Origin: Bacillota bacterium
GTDB taxonomy: Bacteria; Bacillota; Clostridia; Lachnospirales; Lachnospiraceae
Assembly (NCBI GenBank): GCA_023408815.1
Contig: JAEYJO010000062.1
Location: 1 to 26,117 of the forward strand
Length of the DNA stretch: 26,117 nt
Direction: 5' to 3'
Position numbers and translations under genes: made by a program. Numbering within the stretch: the first letter of the stretch is position 1; each line of letters starts with the position of its first letter. The notes beneath the pieces are model-generated. The model saw only the letters and a program-made list of their open reading frames with translations. It had not been told where the DNA came from and searched no databases. This document shows positions 6,312 through 13,664 of the stretch, one piece after another.

Positions 6312-6680
6312 TTATTCCAGTCCTTTTGTAAAGGGGATTAAACAAAGCAGCGCTGCAATCCCAACAATACCTATTGCAATTCCCAATATCAGATTACTCC
6401 ATACCATAACGAGGCACATACCAATTCCTAACAATAATGCTCCGATAATACCTATGAGCAAGCCGCCTATTAACTTTCCTGACAGCCTTATCGGTTCTTT
6501 ATTTTCCATCCGTCTCCAGACCAGGATCGTAATTAGTAGTACAATGACGCCTATAATTCCCACAATAAGTCCTTGCTTAAAAGCATTCCATTCCGTTATC
6601 AGGCACATGCACATTCCAAGTGCAAACAAAATACCTCCTATTGTTCCTAAAATCATTGCTGCAAAATTACTTTTTTTCAT
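6312..6680 (-). CDS. Four-helix membrane protein with an internal duplication
   Basis: A 122-residue membrane protein starting MKKSNFAAM after a GAGAGAGGA ribosome binding site. It holds two related halves (about 10-52 and 73-115). Each has a glycine-rich helix ending in GMC (residues 22-24 and 87-89), a short loop with a conserved Trp (EWNAF, VWSNL), and a second helix (GLIVGIIGVIVLLI, LGIAIGIVGIAALL). A charged linker (WRRMENKEP) joins them. It has no enzyme motif and I do not know the family. Small duplicated four-helix proteins may act in envelope stress or as dual-topology transporters, but nothing here decides this. The upstream region carries the same phased motif as the microprotein/MCP operon. 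Confidence 0.75.
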   Translation of the reverse strand: MKKSNFAAMILGTIGGILFALGMCMCLITEWNAFKQGLIVGIIGVIVLLITILVWRRMENKEPIRLSGKLIGGLLIGIIGALLLGIGMCLVMVWSNLILGIAIGIVGIAALLCLIPFTKGLE

Positions 6681-6747
6681 TTGACATTCCTCTCTCCCTC
6701 TTCTAATGGGTTATCATTTATTTGATAAGGACAGAATACTGTCTAAA

Positions 6748-6790
6748 TATTTAAGTCGTATTTAAGTATTGTTTCTAAAATATTAATTGT
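6748..6790 (-). promoter_or_regulatory. Phased direct-repeat motif, copy 2
   Basis: Upstream of the 122-residue membrane protein. The plus strand carries TATTTAAGT at 6748-6756 and again at 6759-6767 (11-nt period), then a block 6766-6790 that matches 3892-3916 at 21 of 25 positions and ends in ATATTAATTGT. A likely binding region for a response regulator shared with the other locus. Confidence 0.5.
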
Positions 6791-6817
6791 GTCTTAAATA
6801 AGTTTCTAAGGCTTTAC

Positions 6818-6862
6818 AAAAAAAATAAGGTTCCTCAAGCCAGACTACGGCTTGAGAAACCC
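6818..6862 (-). terminator. Intrinsic terminator of the GGGtGRT operon
   Basis: Arms GGTTCCTCAAGCC (6829-6841) and GGCTTGAGAAACC (6849-6861) pair with one mismatch around a 7-nt loop. The minus strand then reads TTATTTTTTTT. It lies 20 nt after the stop of the GGGtGRT gene. Confidence 0.85.
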
Positions 6863-6881
6863 TGTAAAATCAACTATATAA

Positions 6882-7892
6882 TTAGAACTTGCCAGCTGTA
6901 GCAGCTTCTTCGATCGAAACCGCAACGGCAACCGTCATACCAACCATCGGGTTGTTACCTGCTCCGATAAGACCCATCATTTCTACGTGAGCCGGTACGG
7001 AAGAAGAACCAGCGAACTGTGCGTCGGAGTGCATACGTCCCATAGTATCAGTCATACCATAAGAAGCAGGACCTGCCGCCATGTTGTCCGGGTGAAGCGT
7101 ACGTCCTGTACCGCCGCCGGATGCAACGGAGAAGTATTTCTTACCCTGCTCGATACATTCTTTTTTGTATGTACCTGCAACCGGATGCTGGAATCTTGTC
7201 GGGTTGGTTGAATTACCCGTAATGGACACATCAACACCCTCTTTGTGCATGATAGCAACACCTTCGCATACATCATTAGCTCCATAGCAGTTAACTTTCG
7301 CACGAAGTCCTTCGGAATAAGATTTTCTATATACTTCCTTAACCGTATTGGTGTAAGGATCATACTCTGTTTCAACAAAGGTAAAGCCGTTAATTCTGGA
7401 AATTACCTGAGCAGCATCTTTTCCAAGCCCGTTAAGAATAACTCTTAAGGGGTTCTTACGTACCTTATTAGCCTTTTCAGCGATACCGATAGCACCCTCT
7501 GCAGCTGCAAAGGACTCATGTCCTGCAAGGAAGCAGAAGCATTCTGTCTCTTCTTCCAATAACATCTTACCTAAGTTACCGTGACCAAGGCCTACCACAC
7601 GAGTATCCGCAACGGAACCGGGAATACAGAAAGCCTGAAGACCTTCACCGATTGCTGCAGCAGCATCCGCTGCTTTTCTGCAGTCCTTTTTGATTGCAAT
7701 TGCAGCGCCTACGATGTAAGCCCAGCAAGCGTTCTCGAAGCAAATAGGCTGAATGCCCTTTACCTGGTCGTATACGTTAAGACCTGCGTCTTTTGTGATT
7801 TTTTCCGCTTCTTCGATAGAAGAGATTCCATAGCTGTTCAATACGGAATTAATTTTATCAATTCTTCTTTCATAAGATTCAAATAATGCCAT
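6882..7892 (-). CDS. GGGtGRT family protein
   Basis: A 336-residue soluble protein of the conserved clostridial family named for its motif, seen here as GGGTGRT at residues 259-265. Other conserved-looking stretches are QPICFENACWAY (49-60), VGLGHGNLGKML (100-111), ECFCFLAGHES (117-127), ITGNSTNPTRFQHP (224-237) and the glycine-rich end MGLIGAGNNPMVG. Several Cys residues (51, 56, 71, 118, 120, 202, 209, 246) could bind a metal or iron-sulfur cluster. It follows a NifU-like scaffold by 13 nt and has its own GGAGG site. Gene pairing implies a shared iron-sulfur role, but the biochemical function of the family is, to my knowledge, not established. Confidence 0.9.
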   Translation of the reverse strand: MALFESYERRIDKINSVLNSYGISSIEEAEKITKDAGLNVYDQVKGIQPICFENACWAYIVGAAIAIKKDCRKAADAAAAIGEGLQAFCIPGSVADTRVVGLGHGNLGKMLLEEETECFCFLAGHESFAAAEGAIGIAEKANKVRKNPLRVILNGLGKDAAQVISRINGFTFVETEYDPYTNTVKEVYRKSYSEGLRAKVNCYGANDVCEGVAIMHKEGVDVSITGNSTNPTRFQHPVAGTYKKECIEQGKKYFSVASGGGTGRTLHPDNMAAGPASYGMTDTMGRMHSDAQFAGSSSVPAHVEMMGLIGAGNNPMVGMTVAVAVSIEEAATAGKF

Positions 7893-7905
7893 TTTTTATG
7901 TCCTC

Positions 7906-8598
7906 CTATTCTTCTCTCGGATCGATAATCTTAACAGCATCGGCAACACGTCCATACTGGCCCTTTGCCTTCTCCCAAGCTGTGTTCGGATCATCGCCCT
8001 TTTTGATGAAATCTGTCATTTTGCCAAGGCTTACAAACTGATAACCGATAATCTGGTCTTCCGCATCGAGCGCGATGCCCGTTACGTAGCCTTCTGCCAT
8101 TTCAAGATAACGAGGACCTTTCTCTAAAGTACCGTACATAGTACCAACCTGACTTCTAAGTCCTTTTCCTAAGTCTTCAAGACCTGCACCAACCGGAAGT
8201 CCGTCTTCTGAAAATGCGCTCTGGGTTCTTCCGTAAACGATCTGTAAGAATAATTCTCTCATAGCAGTATTGATAGCATCGCATACGAGGTCCGTATTCA
8301 ACGCTTCCATAACTGTTCTGCCCGGTAAAATTTCAGCTGCCATAGCTGCGGAGTGAGTCATTCCTGAACATCCGATAGTCTCTATCAGAGCTTCCTGAAC
8401 AATACCTTCCTTAACATTAAGTGTGAGCTTGCAAGCGCCCTGCTGAGGAGCACACCAGCCTACACCGTGTGTCAAACCGGAAATATCCTTTACATCTTTC
8501 GCCTTAACCCATTTTGCTTCTTCTGGGATAGGAGCACAGCCGTGATTTACGCCTTGTGCTACCGTACACATTTCTTCAACTTCCTTTGAATAAATCAT
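7906..8598 (-). CDS. NifU-like iron-sulfur cluster assembly scaffold
   Basis: A 230-residue protein with the NifU/IscU-like scaffold fold implied by GWCAPQQGACKL (Cys49, Cys56) and ETIGCSGMTHSAAMAAEIL (Cys77), motifs that hold nascent iron-sulfur clusters. Further Cys residues at 11 and 21 precede the domain. The C-terminal extension (about 140-230, ending KIIDPREE) is longer than in simple IscU. AAGGAG lies 8 nt before the ATG. It is the first gene of a two-gene operon with the GGGtGRT protein. Clients cannot be told from sequence. Confidence 0.85.
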   Translation of the reverse strand: MIYSKEVEEMCTVAQGVNHGCAPIPEEAKWVKAKDVKDISGLTHGVGWCAPQQGACKLTLNVKEGIVQEALIETIGCSGMTHSAAMAAEILPGRTVMEALNTDLVCDAINTAMRELFLQIVYGRTQSAFSEDGLPVGAGLEDLGKGLRSQVGTMYGTLEKGPRYLEMAEGYVTGIALDAEDQIIGYQFVSLGKMTDFIKKGDDPNTAWEKAKGQYGRVADAVKIIDPREE

Positions 8599-8902
8599 GT
8601 GAAAACTCCTTTCAATATGTAGCTCGTGAATATTTTGTCATAATCGCAACTACTATTCTCGCATACTTTCTACAAAAAATCCAGTATATTTTCAAATAAC
8701 ACCATATTTTTTATTCTGAAACAGACGGCAAAAATTCTTATCCCTTTAAAGCTTCCTTAATACAAATCCAATAGGCCACCGCCGTTTGGAAAAGAATAAT
8801 CTTTATCTTCCAGCTCAATACCGGCGGCCCTTTTCAATAACATTTCATCGAATGACAATAACGGAGTTTTATCCATTTGATATTTGATAAAAAAATTAAC
8901 TT
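8599..8902. other. Intergenic region upstream of the NifU-like gene
   Basis: About 300 nt, AT-rich near 8600-8720, where the promoter of the NifU-like/GGGtGRT operon must lie. I could not choose one hexamer pair with confidence. The part from 8757 to 8876 holds a short minus-strand ORF described separately. No convincing terminator for the beta-helix protein gene ending at 8903 was seen. Confidence 0.5.
8757..8876 (-). CDS. Possible 39-residue ORF after the beta-helix protein gene
   Basis: From ATG 8876 the minus strand encodes 39 residues of protein-like composition (MDKTPLLSFDEMLLKRAAGI, ending GGGLLDLY). There is no Shine-Dalgarno sequence. The frame also stays open upstream of the ATG, past the stop of the neighbouring gene at 8903. 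It could be a real small protein, or the surviving C terminus of a longer gene lost by rearrangement. I do not recognise it. Confidence 0.25.
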   Translation of the reverse strand: MDKTPLLSFDEMLLKRAAGIELEDKDYSFPNGGGLLDLY

Positions 8903-9571
8903 TTACAGATTCCTTATAATGACCTCGCCCTTATCTTTATAAATGCTGTCCGGAGGAATATAACCTCTCACAGAGGAGGTTGGATATACGCTGGAATTTT
9001 TCCCTATCACCGTTCCCGGATTCAGCACAGAATTACAGCCTACCTCTACCATATCGCCCAACATCGCTCCGAACTTCTTAAGGCCGGTCTCGATACAGCC
9101 GTTCTCAGCTTTTGCCACCACCAGCGTCTTATCACTTTTTACGTTGGAGGTGATAGAACCGGCTCCCATATGTGCCTTGAACCCGAGTACACTGTCGCCC
9201 ACATAATTGTAGTGAGGCACTTGAACCTTATTAAAAAGAATTACATTTTTCAGTTCCGTAGAGTTGCCCACTACCGCTCCTTTGCCCACGATGGCATTCC
9301 CTCTGATAAACGCGCAGTGACGTACCTCTGCATCTTCATCGATAATTGCCGGCCCGGCAATGTAAGCGCTTTGAAAAACGGTTGCAGATTTTGCAATCCA
9401 GACGTTTTCTCCTCTTTTTTCATACTTATCCTCGGGCAGTGAATTTCCCAGTTTCACGATAAAGTCTTTGATTTTGGGCAATACCTCCCACGGATAAATG
9501 ACTCCTTCAAAAATCTCCGAAGCGATCGTCTCCGAAAGCGTATACAAATTTTCAATCTTAAATTGTTCCAT
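8903..9571 (-). CDS. Left-handed beta-helix acyl/nucleotidyltransferase-like protein
   Basis: A 222-residue protein. Residues 1-60 are helical (MEQFKIENLYTLSETIASEI). From about 60 to 215 hexapeptide repeats of a left-handed parallel beta helix follow, with imperfect repeats such as AKSATVFQSAYIAGPAIIDE, IRGNAIVGKGAVVGNST and NPGTVIGKNSSVYPTSSVRG. It resembles the C-terminal half of GlmU-type sugar-phosphate nucleotidyltransferases but lacks the N-terminal pyrophosphorylase domain. The substrate is unknown; an acyltransferase or a role in cell-envelope sugar metabolism is plausible. GAGGAGG precedes the ATG. It lies 82 nt after topB on the same strand and may be co-transcribed. Confidence 0.75.
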   Translation of the reverse strand: MEQFKIENLYTLSETIASEIFEGVIYPWEVLPKIKDFIVKLGNSLPEDKYEKRGENVWIAKSATVFQSAYIAGPAIIDEDAEVRHCAFIRGNAIVGKGAVVGNSTELKNVILFNKVQVPHYNYVGDSVLGFKAHMGAGSITSNVKSDKTLVVAKAENGCIETGLKKFGAMLGDMVEVGCNSVLNPGTVIGKNSSVYPTSSVRGYIPPDSIYKDKGEVIIRNL

Positions 9572-9653
9572 CGCATTTCCTCCTCTTTTTTGCCTTTCTT
9601 AAGGTGAAGCTCCCTCCGCCTTGTGAAACTTATTGTGCCTTGTGGGGCAATCT

Positions 9654-11711
9654 TCACTTTTTATAGTTCTTCGCCGCCATATCGAACTGCATATAAAGTG
9701 TGGATTGATTTTCCATCTGCTTTACACTGTTCGTCCTTCGTGTTACGAAATCATCAAGCTTGCGCATATATTCATCTTCCGTAATACTTCCTTCCGACAC
9801 AAGTGTCAGCCCCTTTTCCCAGCTGGCAGTAAGGGCCGGATCCAGCAGCGGCCTTATCGACCCCGCCACCACATCGTATATCATCTCACCCATCAGGGTG
9901 GGGGTAATGATCTGAGTCTTTTTATTCAGTGACAAATATTTAATATTTACCAATTTCTTCAGTATCTCGGCCCGCGTAGCGGATGTTCCGATGCCGCTTC
10001 CCTTTATTTGGGCACGCAGTTCTTCGTCCTCGATGAACTGGCCTGCATTTTCCATGGTGAGTATCATCGTTCCGGAGTTATAGCGTTTGGGCGGAGATGT
10101 CTCTCCTTCCTTAATTTCAAAGCCCTTTAAGGACAGCTCATCACCTTTTTTCAGCCGCTTGAGCATCTCCATGAATTCCGGATCTTTCGTATCGTTTCCT
10201 TCCTCTTGGCCTTCCCCTTCTTCCGCACCCGCCTCTTTATTCTCTGCATCCTTGCGTTCCGGAGCTTTACTGTTCTCCTCCTTCTTTTTGGCGAAGGAGA
10301 ATTCCGCCGCCCTTAAGTATCCCGGATCAGCTAATACCTTGAAGCTGGCAAAGAATTTCTCTTCCTTCATTCCTATGGTCAAAGCAATTTTTTGATACAC
10401 CGCCGCCGGATAAAAAATGCTGAGAAAACGTCTGACGATAATTTCATAGGCCTTCGCTGCCGTAGGGCTTAAGCTTCCCAGATTTCCAAGCCCCTGCCCG
10501 GTGGGAATAATTGCATAGTGATCGGTGATCTGCTTATCGTTCACATATCTGGTCTTGGCGATATTCTTATAGGTACCCTTTTGAAGCACCTCTTCAGCAA
10601 GCCCTGTTGTCTGGGAATAGCCTTTGAGGCCGTTTATATTCTTGTATATCTCCTTTGCCACCGCAGTCGATAATACTCTGGCGTCAGTTCTCGGATAGGT
10701 GGTCATCTTCTTTTCGTATAGTTCTTGTACGATACGCAGCGTTTCGTCGGGGCTGATTTTGAAATATTTGGAACAGTCGTTTTGAAGCTCCGCCAGATTA
10801 TACAAAAGAGGGGGGTTTTTCGTCTCCTTTTTCTTCTCTGCCGCTTCTATGACCGGTACTGCCCTGGGAATCTCCTCTAATGCATCAATGAGCTCCTGAG
10901 CGGTCTTTTTTTCCTTGAAGCCATTTTCTTTATAAAGAAGAGGCGAATTATAATATTTCGTCCCTTCAACCGCTTTCCATTCGCACTCGAAATTCCTTTC
11001 CTCCGCCTCCACTCCGGCTATAACCCGGTAGAAGGAGGTCTTCACAAAGTTTCGGATTTCCCGCTCTCTGTTGACTACCATACCCAGGACACAAGTCATG
11101 ACCCTTCCTACGGAAACCACCGCCTTATCCGCTTTCAGATACGACTTGATGGAATTGCTGTATTTCAATGTGAGCACCCTCGAGAAATTGATCCCCATGA
11201 GATAATCCTCCTTTGCCCGAAGGTAGGCTGCAGAGCAAAGATTATCATAGGCAGACAAATCCTTCGCCTCCCGTATGCCTCGCAATATTTCTTCCTCCGT
11301 CTGGGAATCGATCCACACACGCTTTCTTTGTTTCCCGCTTACTCCTGCCTGTTTCTCCACCAGACGATATATGTACTCTCCTTCCCGCCCGGAGTCAGTG
11401 CAGACGTAAATAGTGTCCACCTCCGTGCGGTTCAAAAGCCCGCTTACAATCGAAAATTGTTTTTTTACATTTTCAATGACTTCGTACTTAAACTCCCTGG
11501 GAATAAAAGGCAGGGTAGCCAACGACCATCTCTTGTATTTCTCGTCATAAACCTCAGGATAACTCATGGTCACTAAATGACCTACGCACCACGTTACGAT
11601 CGCTTCCTCCGATTCCATGTAGCCGTCCCTGTTACTCATATTCAATTTTAACGCTTTCGCGAACTCTCTCGCCACACTGGGCTTCTCCGCAATATATAAA
11701 CTTTTTCCCAT
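9654..11711 (-). CDS. topB: DNA topoisomerase III (type IA)
   Basis: A 685-residue type IA topoisomerase, which passes single strands to relax or decatenate DNA and resolve recombination intermediates. The Toprim domain starts at SLYIAEKPSVAREFAKAL and holds the metal triad region CTDSGREGEYI (104-114). The active-site Tyr339 lies in TTYPRTDARVLS. The late motif GSGIGTSATRAEILKKL supports topoisomerase III. A charged low-complexity insert (about 480-520, rich in Glu, Lys and Ala, followed by DPEFMEMLKRLKKGDEL) interrupts the domain before PPKRYN. There is no C-terminal zinc-finger region, as usual for TopB. Plasmids and conjugative elements also carry topB-like genes, but no mobile context is seen here. 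Confidence 0.95.
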   Translation of the reverse strand: MGKSLYIAEKPSVAREFAKALKLNMSNRDGYMESEEAIVTWCVGHLVTMSYPEVYDEKYKRWSLATLPFIPREFKYEVIENVKKQFSIVSGLLNRTEVDTIYVCTDSGREGEYIYRLVEKQAGVSGKQRKRVWIDSQTEEEILRGIREAKDLSAYDNLCSAAYLRAKEDYLMGINFSRVLTLKYSNSIKSYLKADKAVVSVGRVMTCVLGMVVNREREIRNFVKTSFYRVIAGVEAEERNFECEWKAVEGTKYYNSPLLYKENGFKEKKTAQELIDALEEIPRAVPVIEAAEKKKETKNPPLLYNLAELQNDCSKYFKISPDETLRIVQELYEKKMTTYPRTDARVLSTAVAKEIYKNINGLKGYSQTTGLAEEVLQKGTYKNIAKTRYVNDKQITDHYAIIPTGQGLGNLGSLSPTAAKAYEIIVRRFLSIFYPAAVYQKIALTIGMKEEKFFASFKVLADPGYLRAAEFSFAKKKEENSKAPERKDAENKEAGAEEGEGQEEGNDTKDPEFMEMLKRLKKGDELSLKGFEIKEGETSPPKRYNSGTMILTMENAGQFIEDEELRAQIKGSGIGTSATRAEILKKLVNIKYLSLNKKTQIITPTLMGEMIYDVVAGSIRPLLDPALTASWEKGLTLVSEGSITEDEYMRKLDDFVTRRTNSVKQMENQSTLYMQFDMAAKNYKK

Positions 11712-11741
11712 GAAATATTAAAAAACTATCCTCTCTTGCAA

Positions 11742-11772
11742 CAAGCCCTTGCCATAAAAATGACAGGGCTTG
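11742..11772. terminator. Hairpin between the GGDEF/EAL gene and topB
   Basis: CAAGCCCT (11742-11749) and AGGGCTTG (11765-11772) form a perfect 8-bp stem that extends inward (GCCAT/ATGAC, imperfect) to an A4 loop. It lies just after the stop of the GGDEF/EAL gene. No U run follows directly on the minus strand, so it may be a weak terminator or an mRNA-end stabiliser. Confidence 0.45.
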
Positions 11773-11785
11773 CTATAAACAATTT

Positions 11786-13507
11786 TTATACCGCAGTGTA
11801 TTTAAGTAATTCCTCAACCTCGTCAGAAGGCATCGGCTTTCCTAAAAAGAATCCTTGAATATTATCGCACTCAATGGATTTCAAATATTCAAACTGCTCC
11901 TTCGTCTCCACACCTTCGGCCACCGTTTCAAAGCCCAGTTTCTTGACCATATAAATAATGGACTCCGTGATTATCTTCGTATTATCGTCAGAGACCACCG
12001 TGTCAATAAACGACTTGTCTATTTTCAACGTATCGATGGGCAGCCCTTTCAAATAAGAAAGCGAAGAATACCCCGTTCCGAAATCATCCAAAGAAATACG
12101 GATACCATAACTTCTTAAAGTGACAAGCTTGTTCGTAATTTCTCCGAAATCATCGATTAATACACTCTCGGTAATCTCCAGTTCCACCTCTGTAGGCTTC
12201 ACATCGTATTTTTTCAAAACCTTCATCAATTTACTTACGAAATCCGATTTTCTGTACTGAATAGCCGATATATTCAAGGAAAGAATCAATTCTGACTTAT
12301 ATTTCTTCTTCCACTGGGAATAGATACGAATGCTCTCCTCAATTACCCAAGTGCCTATGGGAATGATTGTCCCGTTTTTCTCCGCAATGGGTATGAATAC
12401 GGAGGGACTTATCATATGCCCGTCATCATCTCTCCAACGAATCAGCGCCTCCACGCCCCGAAGCTTCTTATCCTTGGCATGGTATTGGGGCTGGAAATAC
12501 ATCATGAAATTCTGGTTGAAGGCAGCCTCCTTCAACTTGTTTTCAATGGTCACATTCTGCAGAAAATCGTTTAATATAGGCGCATCGAAATATTGTATGG
12601 AGTCCTTACCAGTACTCTTAGCCTTGAACATTACGATTTCAGCACAGTTGATGAGCTCAAGCGTAGTCTTCGCTGCTTCGGGATATTCCGCAACTCCCAT
12701 GCTTACCGTAACGCTCACTTCCATTCCGTTGCTAAGGGCAAAAGGCTTATGCAGGCGCTCATGTATCATGCGGAATATATGCTCCACACTCCTGGCTCCG
12801 CAAGGATCATAAATGGCAATACAGTAAATATCGCTGTTAAAATGAGACACAATCACGTTATTATTCTTAAAACTAGCCAGAAACTGGCCAAACTGCTGAA
12901 CAATTTCATCCCCTATTACAATTCCCAGACCATCGTTGATCTTGCGAAAATCGTCGATGTCTATGAACATGACCGCCACCGCGGCGCGTTCCTCTTCCGC
13001 TTTCCTAACATAATCTCCCAAAAGGCGTATGAAATAATTCCGGTTATACAGCCCGGTCAATACGTCATAGTACGCCATGTACATCAATTCTTCATTTTGA
13101 TTTTTGAACTTCGTAATGTTTTTAAACCGGATTACTTTTTCCTTCGGGTTATCGTTTTCATTATAAGTGACCGCCGTCTCGCATTCCACCCAGACGCTGT
13201 CCTTCATGCGGATTACAGCACTTTCGCTTTTTCTCCCCTTTTTTTCAATAAATAAAAGCTCTCTAAGCTGAAGAACATATTTATCATCTATAAAATCATA
13301 AATGCCTGAAATGTCCCTTACTTCATGAATACTCACCTTAAAGAAAAATTTCCAATTGCCAAACGTCCTTACGATATCGTCCTCGAAGCTGTAATATAAA
13401 AATGCGCTGCTCGATGTATTACAGAGCATTTGAAACATTTTCTCATCGATGCTTAATTTCTGATTCATCGCATTAAGCAGTTCAAATTGATACTGTAATT
13501 CATCCAT
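11786..13507 (-). CDS. Cyclic-di-GMP phosphodiesterase: PAS-like, degenerate GGDEF, EAL
   Basis: A 573-residue cytoplasmic protein. Residues 1-140 look like a PAS-type sensor (WKFFFKVSIHEVRDISGIYD, IRFKNITKFKNQN). Residues 145-310 form a GGDEF domain (DVLTGLYNRNYF, MFIDIDDFRKIND) whose catalytic signature is replaced by NSDIY (224-228), so cyclase activity is unlikely. Residues 320-565 form an EAL domain with the key motifs present: EALIRW (353-358), ELEITES, DDFGTGYSSLSYL, KIDKSFI, AEGVET and QGFFLGKP. It should hydrolyse c-di-GMP to pGpG, perhaps controlled by the GGDEF or PAS part. AAGGGTGA is a modest ribosome binding site. No membrane segment. Confidence 0.92.
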   Translation of the reverse strand: MDELQYQFELLNAMNQKLSIDEKMFQMLCNTSSSAFLYYSFEDDIVRTFGNWKFFFKVSIHEVRDISGIYDFIDDKYVLQLRELLFIEKKGRKSESAVIRMKDSVWVECETAVTYNENDNPKEKVIRFKNITKFKNQNEELMYMAYYDVLTGLYNRNYFIRLLGDYVRKAEEERAAVAVMFIDIDDFRKINDGLGIVIGDEIVQQFGQFLASFKNNNVIVSHFNSDIYCIAIYDPCGARSVEHIFRMIHERLHKPFALSNGMEVSVTVSMGVAEYPEAAKTTLELINCAEIVMFKAKSTGKDSIQYFDAPILNDFLQNVTIENKLKEAAFNQNFMMYFQPQYHAKDKKLRGVEALIRWRDDDGHMISPSVFIPIAEKNGTIIPIGTWVIEESIRIYSQWKKKYKSELILSLNISAIQYRKSDFVSKLMKVLKKYDVKPTEVELEITESVLIDDFGEITNKLVTLRSYGIRISLDDFGTGYSSLSYLKGLPIDTLKIDKSFIDTVVSDDNTKIITESIIYMVKKLGFETVAEGVETKEQFEYLKSIECDNIQGFFLGKPMPSDEVEELLKYTAV

Positions 13508-13664
13508 TTGCTGTCACCCTTCTCAATACATTTTTTCTCCATCTTCCATATTGATTATGTCAAGATCATGATTGCATCAATATTAATCACTTCATTGCTG
13601 AAGATATGCTATACCCCGCATTTATCATATTTCCCACAAAATACGATAAATATTTATCTTTATC

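Noticed and set aside
9454..9657. 67-residue minus-strand frame between topB and the beta-helix gene
   Set aside because: It overlaps the start of the beta-helix gene in another frame and has no ribosome binding site.
10087..10395. Long plus-strand frame antisense to topB
   Set aside because: A shadow of the low-complexity Glu/Lys-rich insert; Ser/Phe-rich product with no start signal.
12593..13255. 220-residue plus-strand frame antisense to the GGDEF/EAL gene
   Set aside because: The minus-strand frame carries all family motifs; the antisense frame has none and no ribosome binding site.
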